NCBI GenBank assembly: GCA_902784565.1
Contig: CACZVE010000016.1
Location: forward strand, 1 to 59,717
DNA length: 59,717 nt
Reading direction: 5' to 3'
From: an uncultured Prevotellaceae bacterium
GTDB taxonomy: Bacteria > Bacteroidota > Bacteroidia > Bacteroidales > Bacteroidaceae
Part shown: piece by piece, positions 25,444 through 33,709 of the stretch
Position numbering within the stretch: the stretch's first letter is position 1
Layout: every line of letters begins with the position of its first letter
Notes under the pieces: model-generated
What the model saw: the letters and a program-made list of their open reading frames with translations, nothing else
Databases searched by the model: none
What the model was told of the DNA's origin: nothing
Translations under genes and position numbers: made by a program

Positions 25444-26712
25444 ATGAGGAAACTATTGTTTTTATCTTTAGCTTTTGCATTTGTGCTGCAGACATACGCA
25501 CAAAAGCAGGCTGACATGCGACAGACGGTGGAATATCTGGCTTCGCAGGAATTAGGTGGCCGGTACCCTGGCACTGCCGGTGATACACTCGCCTCAGAAT
25601 TCATTGCCGGTAAACTCCGTAGTCTGAAGTTCAAGCCTGTTGTCAAAGGAAAGAAACTCAAAGGCTTCTATCACGACTTTACCTACGGAAAGGCTGAGAA
25701 AGAACGCACCACCCATAACATCATTGCCGTTCTTCCTGGGAAAGACAAGCATCTGAAGCACGAATACATTGTCGTTGGTTCACATTATGACCATCTGGGC
25801 ATGGGAGGAAAAGATTCTGGTTCTCGTCGTCCTGACACATTGGGTGTACACCCAGGTGCTGACGATAATGCCAGTGGTGACGCCGTGGTTCTTGAACTGG
25901 CTAAGTATTTTAAGAAAGTCCGTTCGCCCCGTAGTATCATCTTTATGTTTTTTGGTGCCGAGGAACAAGGTCTTGTTGGTTCCAAGCAATTCCTGGAATG
26001 GATGAAACAGGATGATAATCAGCGCATCAATCTTCCTGCTGATAAAAAGGGCATCGTTGCCATGGTGAATCTGGATATGGTAGGACGCATGCGTGACAAT
26101 GCCCTGAGTGTTTCCGGCACAGGAACAAGTTCCGATTTCAAGGCTATCGTTGAGAATGTCGCAGAACAGACAAATGTGAATGTCAGTTGCACACCTGATG
26201 GTTATGGTCCCAGCGATCATGCCTCATTCGTAGCAGCCGACATCCCAGTGCTCTTCCTCACTACGGGTGGACACATGGAGTATCACACCCCTGATGATGT
26301 ATCTTCCACTTTGAACTATGATGGTATGCAACAAACGCTGGCATTCTCTCAGGAACTGATCACACGACTGGCAAACATGTCTACGACACCTGACTACATC
26401 AGTGTACCCAGTAGCAATACCATGAAGCATGCCAACTTCAAGGTGACATTAGGTCTGATGCCAGATGTCATGGGTGCCAGTCGTATTCCCGGTCTTCGGG
26501 CCGACATCGTGGTGGCAGGAAAACCTGCGCACAATGCTGGCATCCGTAGTGGTGACATTATTCAGGAGATTGACGGCAAACCCGTGAAGGATATGAACGA
26601 ATACATGGAGCGTCTGTCTGAACTCCAGCCTGATACCACCATCCCGGTAAAGGTGCTTCGGGGCGAAGAGATCCTTACATTCCAAGTTCACCTAACTCCT
26701 GCTAAGAAATGA
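25444..26712 (+). CDS. Secreted M28 aminopeptidase with C-terminal PDZ domain
   Basis: The 422-residue protein has a signal peptide (MRKLLFLSLAFAFVLQTYAQ). The M28 zinc ligands are visible in VVGSHYDHLGMG, HPGADDNASGD, FFGAEEQGLVGS, VNLDMVGRM and TTGGHMEYHTPDD. A PA-like insert is absent. The last 95 residues form a PDZ domain (MPDVMGASRIPGLRADIVVA, then HNAGIRSGDIIQEIDGKPV). ATG at 25444 is chosen because the promoter lies between the previous stop and this codon. The next gene overlaps by 4 nt (ATGA). Confidence 0.92.
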   Translation: MRKLLFLSLAFAFVLQTYAQKQADMRQTVEYLASQELGGRYPGTAGDTLASEFIAGKLRSLKFKPVVKGKKLKGFYHDFTYGKAEKERTTHNIIAVLPGKDKHLKHEYIVVGSHYDHLGMGGKDSGSRRPDTLGVHPGADDNASGDAVVLELAKYFKKVRSPRSIIFMFFGAEEQGLVGSKQFLEWMKQDDNQRINLPADKKGIVAMVNLDMVGRMRDNALSVSGTGTSSDFKAIVENVAEQTNVNVSCTPDGYGPSDHASFVAADIPVLFLTTGGHMEYHTPDDVSSTLNYDGMQQTLAFSQELITRLANMSTTPDYISVPSSNTMKHANFKVTLGLMPDVMGASRIPGLRADIVVAGKPAHNAGIRSGDIIQEIDGKPVKDMNEYMERLSELQPDTTIPVKVLRGEEILTFQVHLTPAKK

Positions 26713-27542
26713 AGAAATATGTCTATTGGTTTTTAGCGATTGTCATCACCTTGGTATTGAGCGTATATCAGCGCATGACGGGTCCTACTTATCCCAAGAA
26801 AGTGACGATAGAACTGAACGGTGAGAGTTATAAGATAAAACTGCCCAGAAGTGGGGTGCAGAAAGATGAGATTATTTCGTTGAAAGGTATTCCGCAGCAG
26901 AATCACGGGGACTGTCCCCATGATCTTCGCTCCGCTACTATCACGGGGACAGTCCCCATGATTCTGCATTATCGTCGCTATCCTACGGCAGATGAATACA
27001 CCACAGTTGACTTCGAATGGACAGACAACGAGTGGCAGGCTGTCTTGCCCGTACAACCTGTCGGAGGGAAACTGCAGTATTATATCACAGTTGATGGTAA
27101 GGACTATCCTGCCGATGAGCCTCCCATTATCCGTTTCCGCAATGAGGTGCCGGCAGGTATTCTGATACCCCATATCCTGCTGATGTTTGCAGCCATGTTG
27201 TTTGCTGTTTATACGTTCCTGTTGGTGGCGACTCGCAATACCTACAAAAGGTGGCTTTGGATTACCGTGGGAACTTTATTCGTGGGTGGTTTCATCTTCG
27301 GCCCTTTCGTCCAGCATGCGGCATTCGGACCTTGGTGGGCGGGATTCCCCTATGGAACAGACCTGACAGACAACAAGACGCTTATCTCTTTCCTATTCTT
27401 TGTGGCGGCCCTCGTCACGTTGAAGTGGAAGTACAACAAGTGGGTGGTTGTCTTTGCTGTGCTGATGATGATTGCCATCTTCAGCATTCAGCACAGCGCC
27501 TATGGATCAGAGTATGATTATACAACACAACAATTAAAATAA
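26709..27542 (+). CDS. Membrane protein of unknown function carrying a palindromic insert
   Basis: The 277-residue protein has an N-terminal membrane anchor (YWFLAIVITLVLSVYQ). An extracytoplasmic beta-rich domain (about 28-145) includes YPKKVTIELNGESYKIKL, WQAVLPVQPVGGKLQYYI and VDGKDYPADEPPIIRFR. Four membrane helices follow from about 153. I do not know the family. Residues 65-85 (NHGDCPHDLRSATITGTVP plus MI) are the translation of a REP-like palindrome placed between strands of the soluble domain. The frame is intact. It is coupled to the M28 gene. Confidence 0.75.
   Translation: MKKYVYWFLAIVITLVLSVYQRMTGPTYPKKVTIELNGESYKIKLPRSGVQKDEIISLKGIPQQNHGDCPHDLRSATITGTVPMILHYRRYPTADEYTTVDFEWTDNEWQAVLPVQPVGGKLQYYITVDGKDYPADEPPIIRFRNEVPAGILIPHILLMFAAMLFAVYTFLLVATRNTYKRWLWITVGTLFVGGFIFGPFVQHAAFGPWWAGFPYGTDLTDNKTLISFLFFVAALVTLKWKYNKWVVVFAVLMMIAIFSIQHSAYGSEYDYTTQQLK
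26897..26967 (+). repeat. REP-like palindromic element in frame in the membrane protein gene (site 3)
   Basis: The 63-bp core is 26901-26963: AATCACGGGGACTGTCCCC then ATGAT, spacer CTTCGCTCCGCTACT, second palindrome. The flanks GCAG and CTGC extend the inverted repeat to 71 bp. Same orientation and same reading frame as the two copies in the U32 gene. Confidence 0.85.
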
Positions 27543-27543
27543 T

Positions 27544-28056
27544 ATGTATATGAAGATTAGAAGTTTTATGACAATGATGGTTGCCGCAGCGGCAATCGTG
27601 TTTGGTATGAGTTCATGTGGTAGTGATGACAATGACGATCCGGAGGTGGCCTTAGCCGCACAGGTGTCAGGTTCGTACACAGGTCAGGAGATCCTGACAG
27701 TCGATGGAGAACCAGATGAAGGTTCGGCAACATTTGTGTTTTCCAAATCCTCCGACACGTCTGTTGACATGACGATTCCGCAGTATGGCATGGGCATGAT
27801 GACCTTGCCCGCACTTCCTGTCAAGAATATCCCCCTGACCAAGAGTGGCAGTACCATTACCGGAAAATTGGCTTCTTACGCTGGTTCTGTGACAAACGCT
27901 GATGGGGCAGAGAAAGCTTATACCATCAGTGATGTAACTGTCATTTTCAATGACAAGACCGTTGTCGTGACATTCACAATGAAGTACGGCAATATGCCAT
28001 TTGTCTTTGCTGGGCAGTTTACTGGCACCAGGAGTTTATCAAAGCCCCTTGAATAG
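27544..28056 (+). CDS. Calycin-type lipoprotein
   Basis: The 170-residue protein has a signal peptide ending in a lipobox (VFGMSSC) and a flexible acidic linker GSDDNDDPEV. The rest is a string of beta strands typical of small calycin-like barrels in Bacteroidota: VSGSYTGQEILTV, SATFVFSKSSDTSVDMTI, YTISDVTVIFNDKTVVVTFT. ATG at 27550 is an equally good start. It lies 1 bp after the membrane protein gene and overlaps the TonB receptor start. It may bind the receptor's ligand, as HmuY does for HmuR, but this is inference. Confidence 0.7.
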   Translation: MYMKIRSFMTMMVAAAAIVFGMSSCGSDDNDDPEVALAAQVSGSYTGQEILTVDGEPDEGSATFVFSKSSDTSVDMTIPQYGMGMMTLPALPVKNIPLTKSGSTITGKLASYAGSVTNADGAEKAYTISDVTVIFNDKTVVVTFTMKYGNMPFVFAGQFTGTRSLSKPLE

Positions 28057-30049
28057 TAGACTTCCATATTCCCTTCTGGCCGGCATGGTACTGTCCATGT
28101 CGGCTATTGGACTTTCTGCCCAGACATTTCGTGACTCTGTAGACCTTGATCCCGTTGTGGTGACGGCCACGCATTCACCGAAGGCACTCAAGGATGCGCC
28201 AGTGGTGACTCGGCTCATCACACTCCATGACATCAAGATCACGGATGCCACCAATATCCAGGACATGTTGACGCAGGAGATCCCTGGACTGGAGTTCGGT
28301 TTTGCCATGAGTCAGGAAACCTCCCTCAACATGAGCGGTTTCGGAGGCAATGCCGTGCTTTTCCTCGTCGATGGGGAGCGGATGGCAGGTGAGACTATGG
28401 ACAACACGGACTACAACCGCATGAATCTCGACAATGTGGGACGTATCGAAATCGTGAAAGGCGCTTCGTCGGCACTCTACGGCTCTAATGCCGTAGGAGG
28501 GGTGATCAACATCATCAGCAGGGAGAATCTGGAGCCTTGGACTGCCAATGTCAACTCGCGCTATAACACCTTCGGACATGAATGGCGCAACGGGGCCAGT
28601 TTCTCGTTCAACACCAAGAAATGGAACTCCCAGACCAGTTTTCAACATACGAAGATTGATCCTGTCAATCTGCCGAAAGCACATTCCTCTGAGGAGATTG
28701 CCATTGAACTGATGAAGAAGGCACAAGGATTGCCCTACGACGAGTCGGTATTGGAAGACGACTCCAACCTGAGCCGTCTCTATGGTCAGGCCACCTATAA
28801 TGTGAAGGAACGTCTTACCTGGCGAGCCTCGGACCATCTGACACTGACGGGGCGGGGTGGTTATTTCTTCCGTACCAGTGAGCGCGACACACACGACTAC
28901 CATTTCAATGGCTACAGTGCCGGACTGAAGGGACGGTATACTTGGAATCATAATCGTCATTTGGAACTCTCCTATGCTTACGACCAGTACGACAAGGCGA
29001 ACTTCCTACCTGACGGCACACGTACCCATGACCACGATTACAGCAATCAACAACACGTCGTCCACGCACTCTTCAACCAGGCCTACGGAAAGAACAGTCT
29101 GATTCTCGGTGCCGACTATATGCATGATTATCTCACCACCTATCAGTTCATCGACAACGCGAGTCACTCGCAGGACAATATCGATGGTTATGCCCAATTT
29201 GACTGGAACATCACTCAGCAACTGAACATCGTGGGAAGCATCCGATACGATTACTTCTCTGCCTCGGCCCAGAAGGCACTCACTGAACGTCTCGCCGTCG
29301 TGTATAAATTCCCTTGGATGACCTTCCGCGCCAACTATGCCAGTGGTTTCCGCGCACCTACACTCAAGGAGATGTACATGCATTTCGATATGGGAAATAT
29401 GGGATATATGATCATCGGCAATCCTGACCTGAAGCCGGAGAAGAGTCATAACTTCAACCTTGCCGTCGAGCGGACGAACCGCATCCGCAATAGTGGATTC
29501 TTAGATGGACGCTATAATTTCACCCTCATGGGCTACTGTAACATCTTCGATAAACGCATCACTACTATCGAAGGACCAGCATACGATGGGATGGAAAGTG
29601 CGCTCTACTGGAACGAAGACGGCATCACGGTATGGGGCATCGATGTCAGTCTGGGTCATATCTGGGATTGTGGGTTATCGCTCAAACTGAACTATTCCTG
29701 GATGAAAGAGACAGGCGATGTTTATTATTCTGACTTCTACCAGCCTCGTTCACATTCCATGACGTGGCGATTGGGCTACGAACATCGTTTCTCATGTCAT
29801 TATGCCCTTGATGCGGCTCTCTCAGGACGCAGCCAAGGTAAACCGCAGTCTGGACATACGGATGTCGATCAGGGTTATACAATCTGGCGTCTCATGCTTC
29901 AGCATCATTTCTGGCGCGGCTTTCATCTCAATACTGCTATAGACAACCTATTTGATTACAAGCCAAAATCATATTATTATTCCTCGCCCCTGACTACAGG
30001 CATATCATTCAGCGTTGGTTTGTCCGTGGATTTAGATCGAGTTTTATAG
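28049..30049 (+). CDS. TonB-dependent outer-membrane receptor
   Basis: The protein has about 666 residues: signal peptide ending AIGLSAQ, TonB-box-like segment DPVVVTATHSPKALKDAPV, plug domain with LFLVDGERMAG and IEIVKGASSALYGSNAVGGV, then a beta barrel ending in an aromatic-rich strand (SFSVGLSVDLDRVL). No CarboxypepD repeat and no SusD partner are present, so it is closer to the vitamin, heme or siderophore receptor type than to SusC. The start is uncertain. TTG at 28049 overlaps the previous gene by 8 nt and gives a good signal peptide; ATG at 28085 gives a very short one. Confidence 0.88.
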   Translation: MNSRLPYSLLAGMVLSMSAIGLSAQTFRDSVDLDPVVVTATHSPKALKDAPVVTRLITLHDIKITDATNIQDMLTQEIPGLEFGFAMSQETSLNMSGFGGNAVLFLVDGERMAGETMDNTDYNRMNLDNVGRIEIVKGASSALYGSNAVGGVINIISRENLEPWTANVNSRYNTFGHEWRNGASFSFNTKKWNSQTSFQHTKIDPVNLPKAHSSEEIAIELMKKAQGLPYDESVLEDDSNLSRLYGQATYNVKERLTWRASDHLTLTGRGGYFFRTSERDTHDYHFNGYSAGLKGRYTWNHNRHLELSYAYDQYDKANFLPDGTRTHDHDYSNQQHVVHALFNQAYGKNSLILGADYMHDYLTTYQFIDNASHSQDNIDGYAQFDWNITQQLNIVGSIRYDYFSASAQKALTERLAVVYKFPWMTFRANYASGFRAPTLKEMYMHFDMGNMGYMIIGNPDLKPEKSHNFNLAVERTNRIRNSGFLDGRYNFTLMGYCNIFDKRITTIEGPAYDGMESALYWNEDGITVWGIDVSLGHIWDCGLSLKLNYSWMKETGDVYYSDFYQPRSHSMTWRLGYEHRFSCHYALDAALSGRSQGKPQSGHTDVDQGYTIWRLMLQHHFWRGFHLNTAIDNLFDYKPKSYYYSSPLTTGISFSVGLSVDLDRVL

Positions 30050-30056
30050 TTTTTTC

Positions 30057-30087
30057 TTTGTTGTTTCAGAAAAAATGTCTACCTTTG
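30057..30087 (+). promoter_or_regulatory. Promoter for galE
   Basis: TTTG at 30057-30060 and TACCTTTG at 30080-30087 are 19 bp apart, a full -33/-7 match 44 bp before ATG 30132. Confidence 0.7.
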
Positions 30088-30131
30088 CAGACTGAGTGAA
30101 TAGAATAAAACAAAGAAAAGTATAATAGATC

Positions 30132-31172
30132 ATGAAACAGACAATTCTGGTAACAGGCGGTACGGGCTTCATCGGGAGCCATACCACCGTGGAACTGCAA
30201 GAGGCAGGCTATGAGGTGGTGATCATTGACAATCTCGCTAACTCGAATGTGAATGTGCTCGAAGGTATTGAAAAGATAACGGGCATCCGTCCGGCCTTCG
30301 AGCAGGTGGACTGTTGCGATATGGAAGCCCTGGAGGGTGTCTTTAAGAAATACCCGAAGATTGAGGGTATCATCCACTTTGCCGCTTCGAAGGCAGTGGG
30401 TGAGAGTGTGGAGAAGCCGTTGATGTACTACCGCAACAACCTCGTGTCGCTCATCAACCTGTTGGAACTGATGCCGAAGTACGATGTGAAGGGTATCATC
30501 TTCTCGTCGAGTTGTACCGTTTACGGACAACCCGCCCAGGAGTATCTGCCTGTGACGGAGGATGCCCCCGTGCAGAAGGCTATGTCGCCTTACGGCAATA
30601 CGAAGCAGATCAATGAGGAGATTATCCAGGACTATATCCATTCCGGTGCCCCCATCAAGAGCATCATCCTCAGATATTTCAATCCCATCGGCGCACATCC
30701 CTCTGCTCTGATCGGTGAGTTGCCCAATGGCGTGCCTATGAATCTTATTCCGTTTGTGACACAGACGGCGATGGGTATCCGTGAACAGTTGAAAATTTTC
30801 GGTAATGACTACAATACACCGGACAAGACCTGTATCCGCGACTATATCTATGTGGTGGACTTGGCCAAGGCCCATGTGAAGGCGATGGAACGTGTACTCG
30901 ACAACCCCGAGACCGAGGCTGTGGAGATCTTCAATATCGGTACAGGTAGGGGACTCTCTACGCTTGAGGTTGTTCAGGGCTTCGAGAAAGCCACAGGTGT
31001 AAAGGTGAACTGGACCTACGCCCCGCGTCGTGAGGGCGACATCGAACAGGTGTGGGGAAATGTCGACAAGGCCAATAAAGTGTTAGGTTGGAAGGCCGAC
31101 ACACCGACAGAGGAAGTGTTGAAGAGTGCCTGGAAGTGGCAGAAGAAACTTCGCGAAGACGGCATTCAGTAG
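30132..31172 (+). CDS. galE: UDP-glucose 4-epimerase
   Basis: The 346-residue protein is a short-chain dehydrogenase fold with NAD-binding TGGTGFIGSH (8-17). The catalytic Ser/Thr region is FSSSCTVYG, the YxxxK pair is in SPYGNTKQ, and RYFNPIGAHPSALIGE contacts the sugar nucleotide. The C-terminal WTYAPRREGDIEQVWGNVDK is typical of GalE. It interconverts UDP-glucose and UDP-galactose for surface polysaccharides and galactose use. It is monocistronic with its own promoter. Confidence 0.95.
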   Translation: MKQTILVTGGTGFIGSHTTVELQEAGYEVVIIDNLANSNVNVLEGIEKITGIRPAFEQVDCCDMEALEGVFKKYPKIEGIIHFAASKAVGESVEKPLMYYRNNLVSLINLLELMPKYDVKGIIFSSSCTVYGQPAQEYLPVTEDAPVQKAMSPYGNTKQINEEIIQDYIHSGAPIKSIILRYFNPIGAHPSALIGELPNGVPMNLIPFVTQTAMGIREQLKIFGNDYNTPDKTCIRDYIYVVDLAKAHVKAMERVLDNPETEAVEIFNIGTGRGLSTLEVVQGFEKATGVKVNWTYAPRREGDIEQVWGNVDKANKVLGWKADTPTEEVLKSAWKWQKKLREDGIQ

Positions 31173-31173
31173 A

Positions 31174-31197
31174 AGTGAAAAGTGAATAGTGAAAAGT
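31174..31197 (+). repeat. Heptanucleotide array after galE
   Basis: AGTGAAA, AGTGAAT, AGTGAAA and AGT begin one base after the galE stop codon and run to the terminator. Confidence 0.7.
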
Positions 31198-31198
31198 T

Positions 31199-31232
31199 AT
31201 CATCCCGCTCAGTCGAGCGGGATGATTGTTTT
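31199..31232. terminator. Bidirectional terminator between galE and ispE
   Basis: ATCATCCCGCTC and GAGCGGGATGAT form a perfect 12-bp stem around AGTC, with TTGTTTT on the plus-strand side. The ispE stop codon (31209-31211) lies inside the stem and loop. Confidence 0.85.
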
Positions 31233-32045
31233 AAATGTACCTTCTGCGTTGAAGCCGTCAAGACTTACGGGTTGTCGGAAAAGACCGTAGATCGATGAGC
31301 CGCTGCCTGACATTGCTGCATAGACGGCTCCCATCTCGTAGAGTTTGTCCTTGATGGCACCGATTTCAGGATAAAGTGTAAAGACACTTTTTTCGAAATC
31401 GTTGGTCAGTGCGTCGCGCCATGTCTCCACGGGCTGCATCACGATGTCGCGACAGTTCTGTGGCGGGTACTGCGGTGTAATCAGCGAGAAAGCCTCCTTG
31501 GTTGATACGGGAATGGCGGGACGCACGATGGCCAGATACCAGCCTTTCAGACTAAGACTGATGGGCTGTAATTTCTCCCCGATACCTTCCGCATAACAGG
31601 GACGGTTCAGGATGAAGAAGGCACAATCGGCTCCGAGACGAGCGGCATAGTCGATCATCTGTTGCTCGGTGAGTCCGAGACGGAACATCTCATCGAGTAA
31701 CGTGATCATAAAACCGCAGTCGCTACTGCCACCACCCATACCGGCCTGCGTGGGTATACCTTTATATAAATGCGCGTGCACGCGCGGGAGAGTGGGGAAG
31801 TCCTGCTTCAACAACTGGTAGGCGCGGCATACGAGGTTCTTCTGTTCGTCACCCTCGATGTGGATGTTTGTCACTTTCAGGTCGCAGTCGGTGGTAGACG
31901 GAAAATCCTTGTCCATCTCATAGACCTCCAATACATCCTTGATACCTACGGGATAAAATACCGTCTCGAGGTTGTGGTAGCCGTCGGGTCTCTTTTCTAC
32001 TACGTTGAGCCCGAGGTTGATTTTCGCAATGGGAAATGTAATCAT
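31209..32045 (-). CDS. ispE: 4-diphosphocytidyl-2-C-methyl-D-erythritol kinase
   Basis: The 278-residue GHMP kinase starts MITFPIAKINLGLNVVEKRP, with PDGYHNLETVFYPV next. The ATP loop is PTQAGMGGGSSDCG at about 92-105 and the C-terminal motif is AAMSGSGSSIYGLF. These define IspE of the non-mevalonate isoprenoid pathway. I chose ATG at 32045; the frame is open further upstream but enters the dnaB gene. The -7 box ends only 4 bp before this ATG, so the transcript may be almost leaderless. Confidence 0.93.
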   Translation of the reverse strand: MITFPIAKINLGLNVVEKRPDGYHNLETVFYPVGIKDVLEVYEMDKDFPSTTDCDLKVTNIHIEGDEQKNLVCRAYQLLKQDFPTLPRVHAHLYKGIPTQAGMGGGSSDCGFMITLLDEMFRLGLTEQQMIDYAARLGADCAFFILNRPCYAEGIGEKLQPISLSLKGWYLAIVRPAIPVSTKEAFSLITPQYPPQNCRDIVMQPVETWRDALTNDFEKSVFTLYPEIGAIKDKLYEMGAVYAAMSGSGSSIYGLFRQPVSLDGFNAEGTFKTIIPLD

Positions 32046-32049
32046 GGTG

Positions 32050-32057
32050 CAAAGATA
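32050..32057 (-). promoter_or_regulatory. -7 promoter element for ispE, next to the start codon
   Basis: CAAAGATA is TATCTTTG on the minus strand, a consensus -7 box, with 4 bp between it and ATG 32045. Confidence 0.55.
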
Positions 32058-32064
32058 CAAAAAA

Positions 32065-32095
32065 AAGTGAATAGTGAATATTGAAAAGTGAAAAA
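32065..32095. repeat. Heptanucleotide array between the ispE and dnaB promoters
   Basis: AGTGAAT, AGTGAAT, a diverged ATTGAAA and AGTGAAA fill the space between the divergent -7 boxes. Confidence 0.65.
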
Positions 32096-32102
32096 TATTT
32101 CG

Positions 32103-32110
32103 TATCTTTG
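32103..32110 (+). promoter_or_regulatory. -7 promoter element for dnaB
   Basis: TATCTTTG is a consensus -7 box 21 bp before ATG 32132. Confidence 0.65.
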
Positions 32111-32131
32111 TAGCCCGAAAGCAACAAAGAT

Positions 32132-33673
32132 ATGGCAGAACAAAACAATAATACCCGCCGAAATGCCCGCAGACAACAGCCTGTGGACAATACTTATGGA
32201 CACTTGCAGCCGCAGGCCCTCGATGTGGAGAAGGCTGTGCTCGGTGCGCTGATGATAGACAAGGATGCTTATGCCATTGTCTGTGAGACACTCTATCCCG
32301 AGAGTTTCTATGAGCCACGTAACCAGATGGTGTATGCCGCCATCCGTGACCTGGCGATGTCAGAGAAACCTGTGGATGTGTTGACAGTGACAGACCGTCT
32401 GTCGAAGGATGGCAATCTCGACGAGGTGGGTGGACCTCCATATATCATGGAACTGAGCAGCCGTGTGGCTTCGTCTGCCAATATCGAATACCACGCCAAT
32501 ATCATCGCGCAGAAGTTCCTCGCCCGACAGTTGATTTCCTTTGCTAGTGTGATTGAGACGAAGGCCTTCGACGAGACCAGTGATATCGATGATCTGATGC
32601 AGGAGGCGGAAGGCTCGCTCTTTGAGTTGAGTCAGCGTAACATGAAGAAGGACTATACGCAGATCAATCCCGTGATCTCCCAAGCCATCAAGGCCATCCA
32701 GGCTGCTGCTGCCAATAAGGACGGACTGACGGGTGTGGCTTCAGGTTACAATAAATTGGATGATATCACCAGCGGATGGCAGGCCAGCGATCTGGTGATT
32801 ATTGCCGGACGTCCTGCGATGGGTAAGACCTCGTTCGCTCTTTCGATGGCAAAGAATATCGCTGCCGACTACAAGGTGCCTCTGGCTTTCTTCTCGCTCG
32901 AAATGTCGAACCAGCAACTGGTGAACCGTCTTATCTCGAACGCCTGTGAGATTCAGGGTTCGAAGATCCTGAACGGACAGTTGCAACCAGATGAGTGGGA
33001 TCGTCTGGACAAACGGGTGAACACGCTGTTGGATGCACCCATCTATATCGATGACACCCCGGGACTCTCCGTGTTTGAACTGCGTACCAAGGCCCGTCGT
33101 CTGGTGCGTGAGCATGGCGTGAAGATCATTATGATAGACTATCTCCAATTGATGAATGCCAACGGCATGCGGTTCTCGTCGCGACAGGAAGAGGTGTCTA
33201 CCATTTCGCGCTCACTGAAGGGACTGGCGAAGGAACTGGATATCCCCATCCTTGCACTGAGTCAGTTGAACCGTGGTGTAGAGGCCCGTGAAGGACTGGA
33301 AGGAAAACGTCCCCAACTCTCCGACCTGCGTGAGTCGGGAGCCATCGAACAGGATGCGGATATGGTGATTTTCGTGCACCGTCCGGAATACTATCATATC
33401 TATCAGGATGACAATGGGCGCGACCTGCATGGTATGGCACAGATTATCATCGCCAAACACCGTAAGGGTGCCACAGGCGATGTGTTGTTGACATTCCGAG
33501 GAGAGTACACCCGTTTCGAGAATCCAGAAGATTCCAGTCTCAGACGGAAGTCGTCTAAGTCAGACATGGACGGTGAGATAGTCGGCTCGAAGATTAATGG
33601 ACAGAACCCGCCGCCAGTGGATGATGGGTATGATCCGTTCCGGGTTCCATCAGATGGCCCGATGCCGTTCTAA
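32132..33673 (+). CDS. dnaB: Replicative DNA helicase
   Basis: The 513-residue protein has the DnaB N-terminal helical domain (LQPQALDVEKAVLGALMIDK) and a RecA-like C-terminal domain. Walker A is AGRPAMGKTSFALSMA (about 228-243). Walker B is VKIIMIDYLQLM, followed by REEVSTISRSLKGLAKEL-type sequence (here RQEEVSTISRSLKGLAKEL), ALSQLNRGVE and KHRKGATGDVLLTF. The C-terminal tail is rich in Pro/Asp. It is the hexameric helicase at the replication fork. No intein is present. Confidence 0.97.
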   Translation: MAEQNNNTRRNARRQQPVDNTYGHLQPQALDVEKAVLGALMIDKDAYAIVCETLYPESFYEPRNQMVYAAIRDLAMSEKPVDVLTVTDRLSKDGNLDEVGGPPYIMELSSRVASSANIEYHANIIAQKFLARQLISFASVIETKAFDETSDIDDLMQEAEGSLFELSQRNMKKDYTQINPVISQAIKAIQAAAANKDGLTGVASGYNKLDDITSGWQASDLVIIAGRPAMGKTSFALSMAKNIAADYKVPLAFFSLEMSNQQLVNRLISNACEIQGSKILNGQLQPDEWDRLDKRVNTLLDAPIYIDDTPGLSVFELRTKARRLVREHGVKIIMIDYLQLMNANGMRFSSRQEEVSTISRSLKGLAKELDIPILALSQLNRGVEAREGLEGKRPQLSDLRESGAIEQDADMVIFVHRPEYYHIYQDDNGRDLHGMAQIIIAKHRKGATGDVLLTFRGEYTRFENPEDSSLRRKSSKSDMDGEIVGSKINGQNPPPVDDGYDPFRVPSDGPMPF

Positions 33674-33709
33674 CAATCATCCCCGCCAATTTGGCGGGGA
33701 TGATTGTTA
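33671..33709. terminator. Perfect 39-bp palindromic terminator spanning stop codon to stop codon
   Basis: TAACAATCATCCCCGCCAA and TTGGCGGGGATGATTGTTA are exact reverse complements around one central base. The first three bases are the dnaB TAA and the last three are the stop of the convergent gene. It should terminate both strands. Confidence 0.85.

Noticed and set aside
22596-26967. IS or RAYT transposase that moves the palindromes
   Set aside because: No Y1 transposase (HUH motif) or other transposase frame was found in the window.
28175-28960. Reverse-strand open frame of 261 codons
   Set aside because: It is the antisense of the TonB receptor plug region, with no recognisable motif or promoter.
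32046-32441. N-terminal extension of ispE
   Set aside because: It is antisense to dnaB and crosses the -7 boxes; the GHMP kinase begins at 32045.
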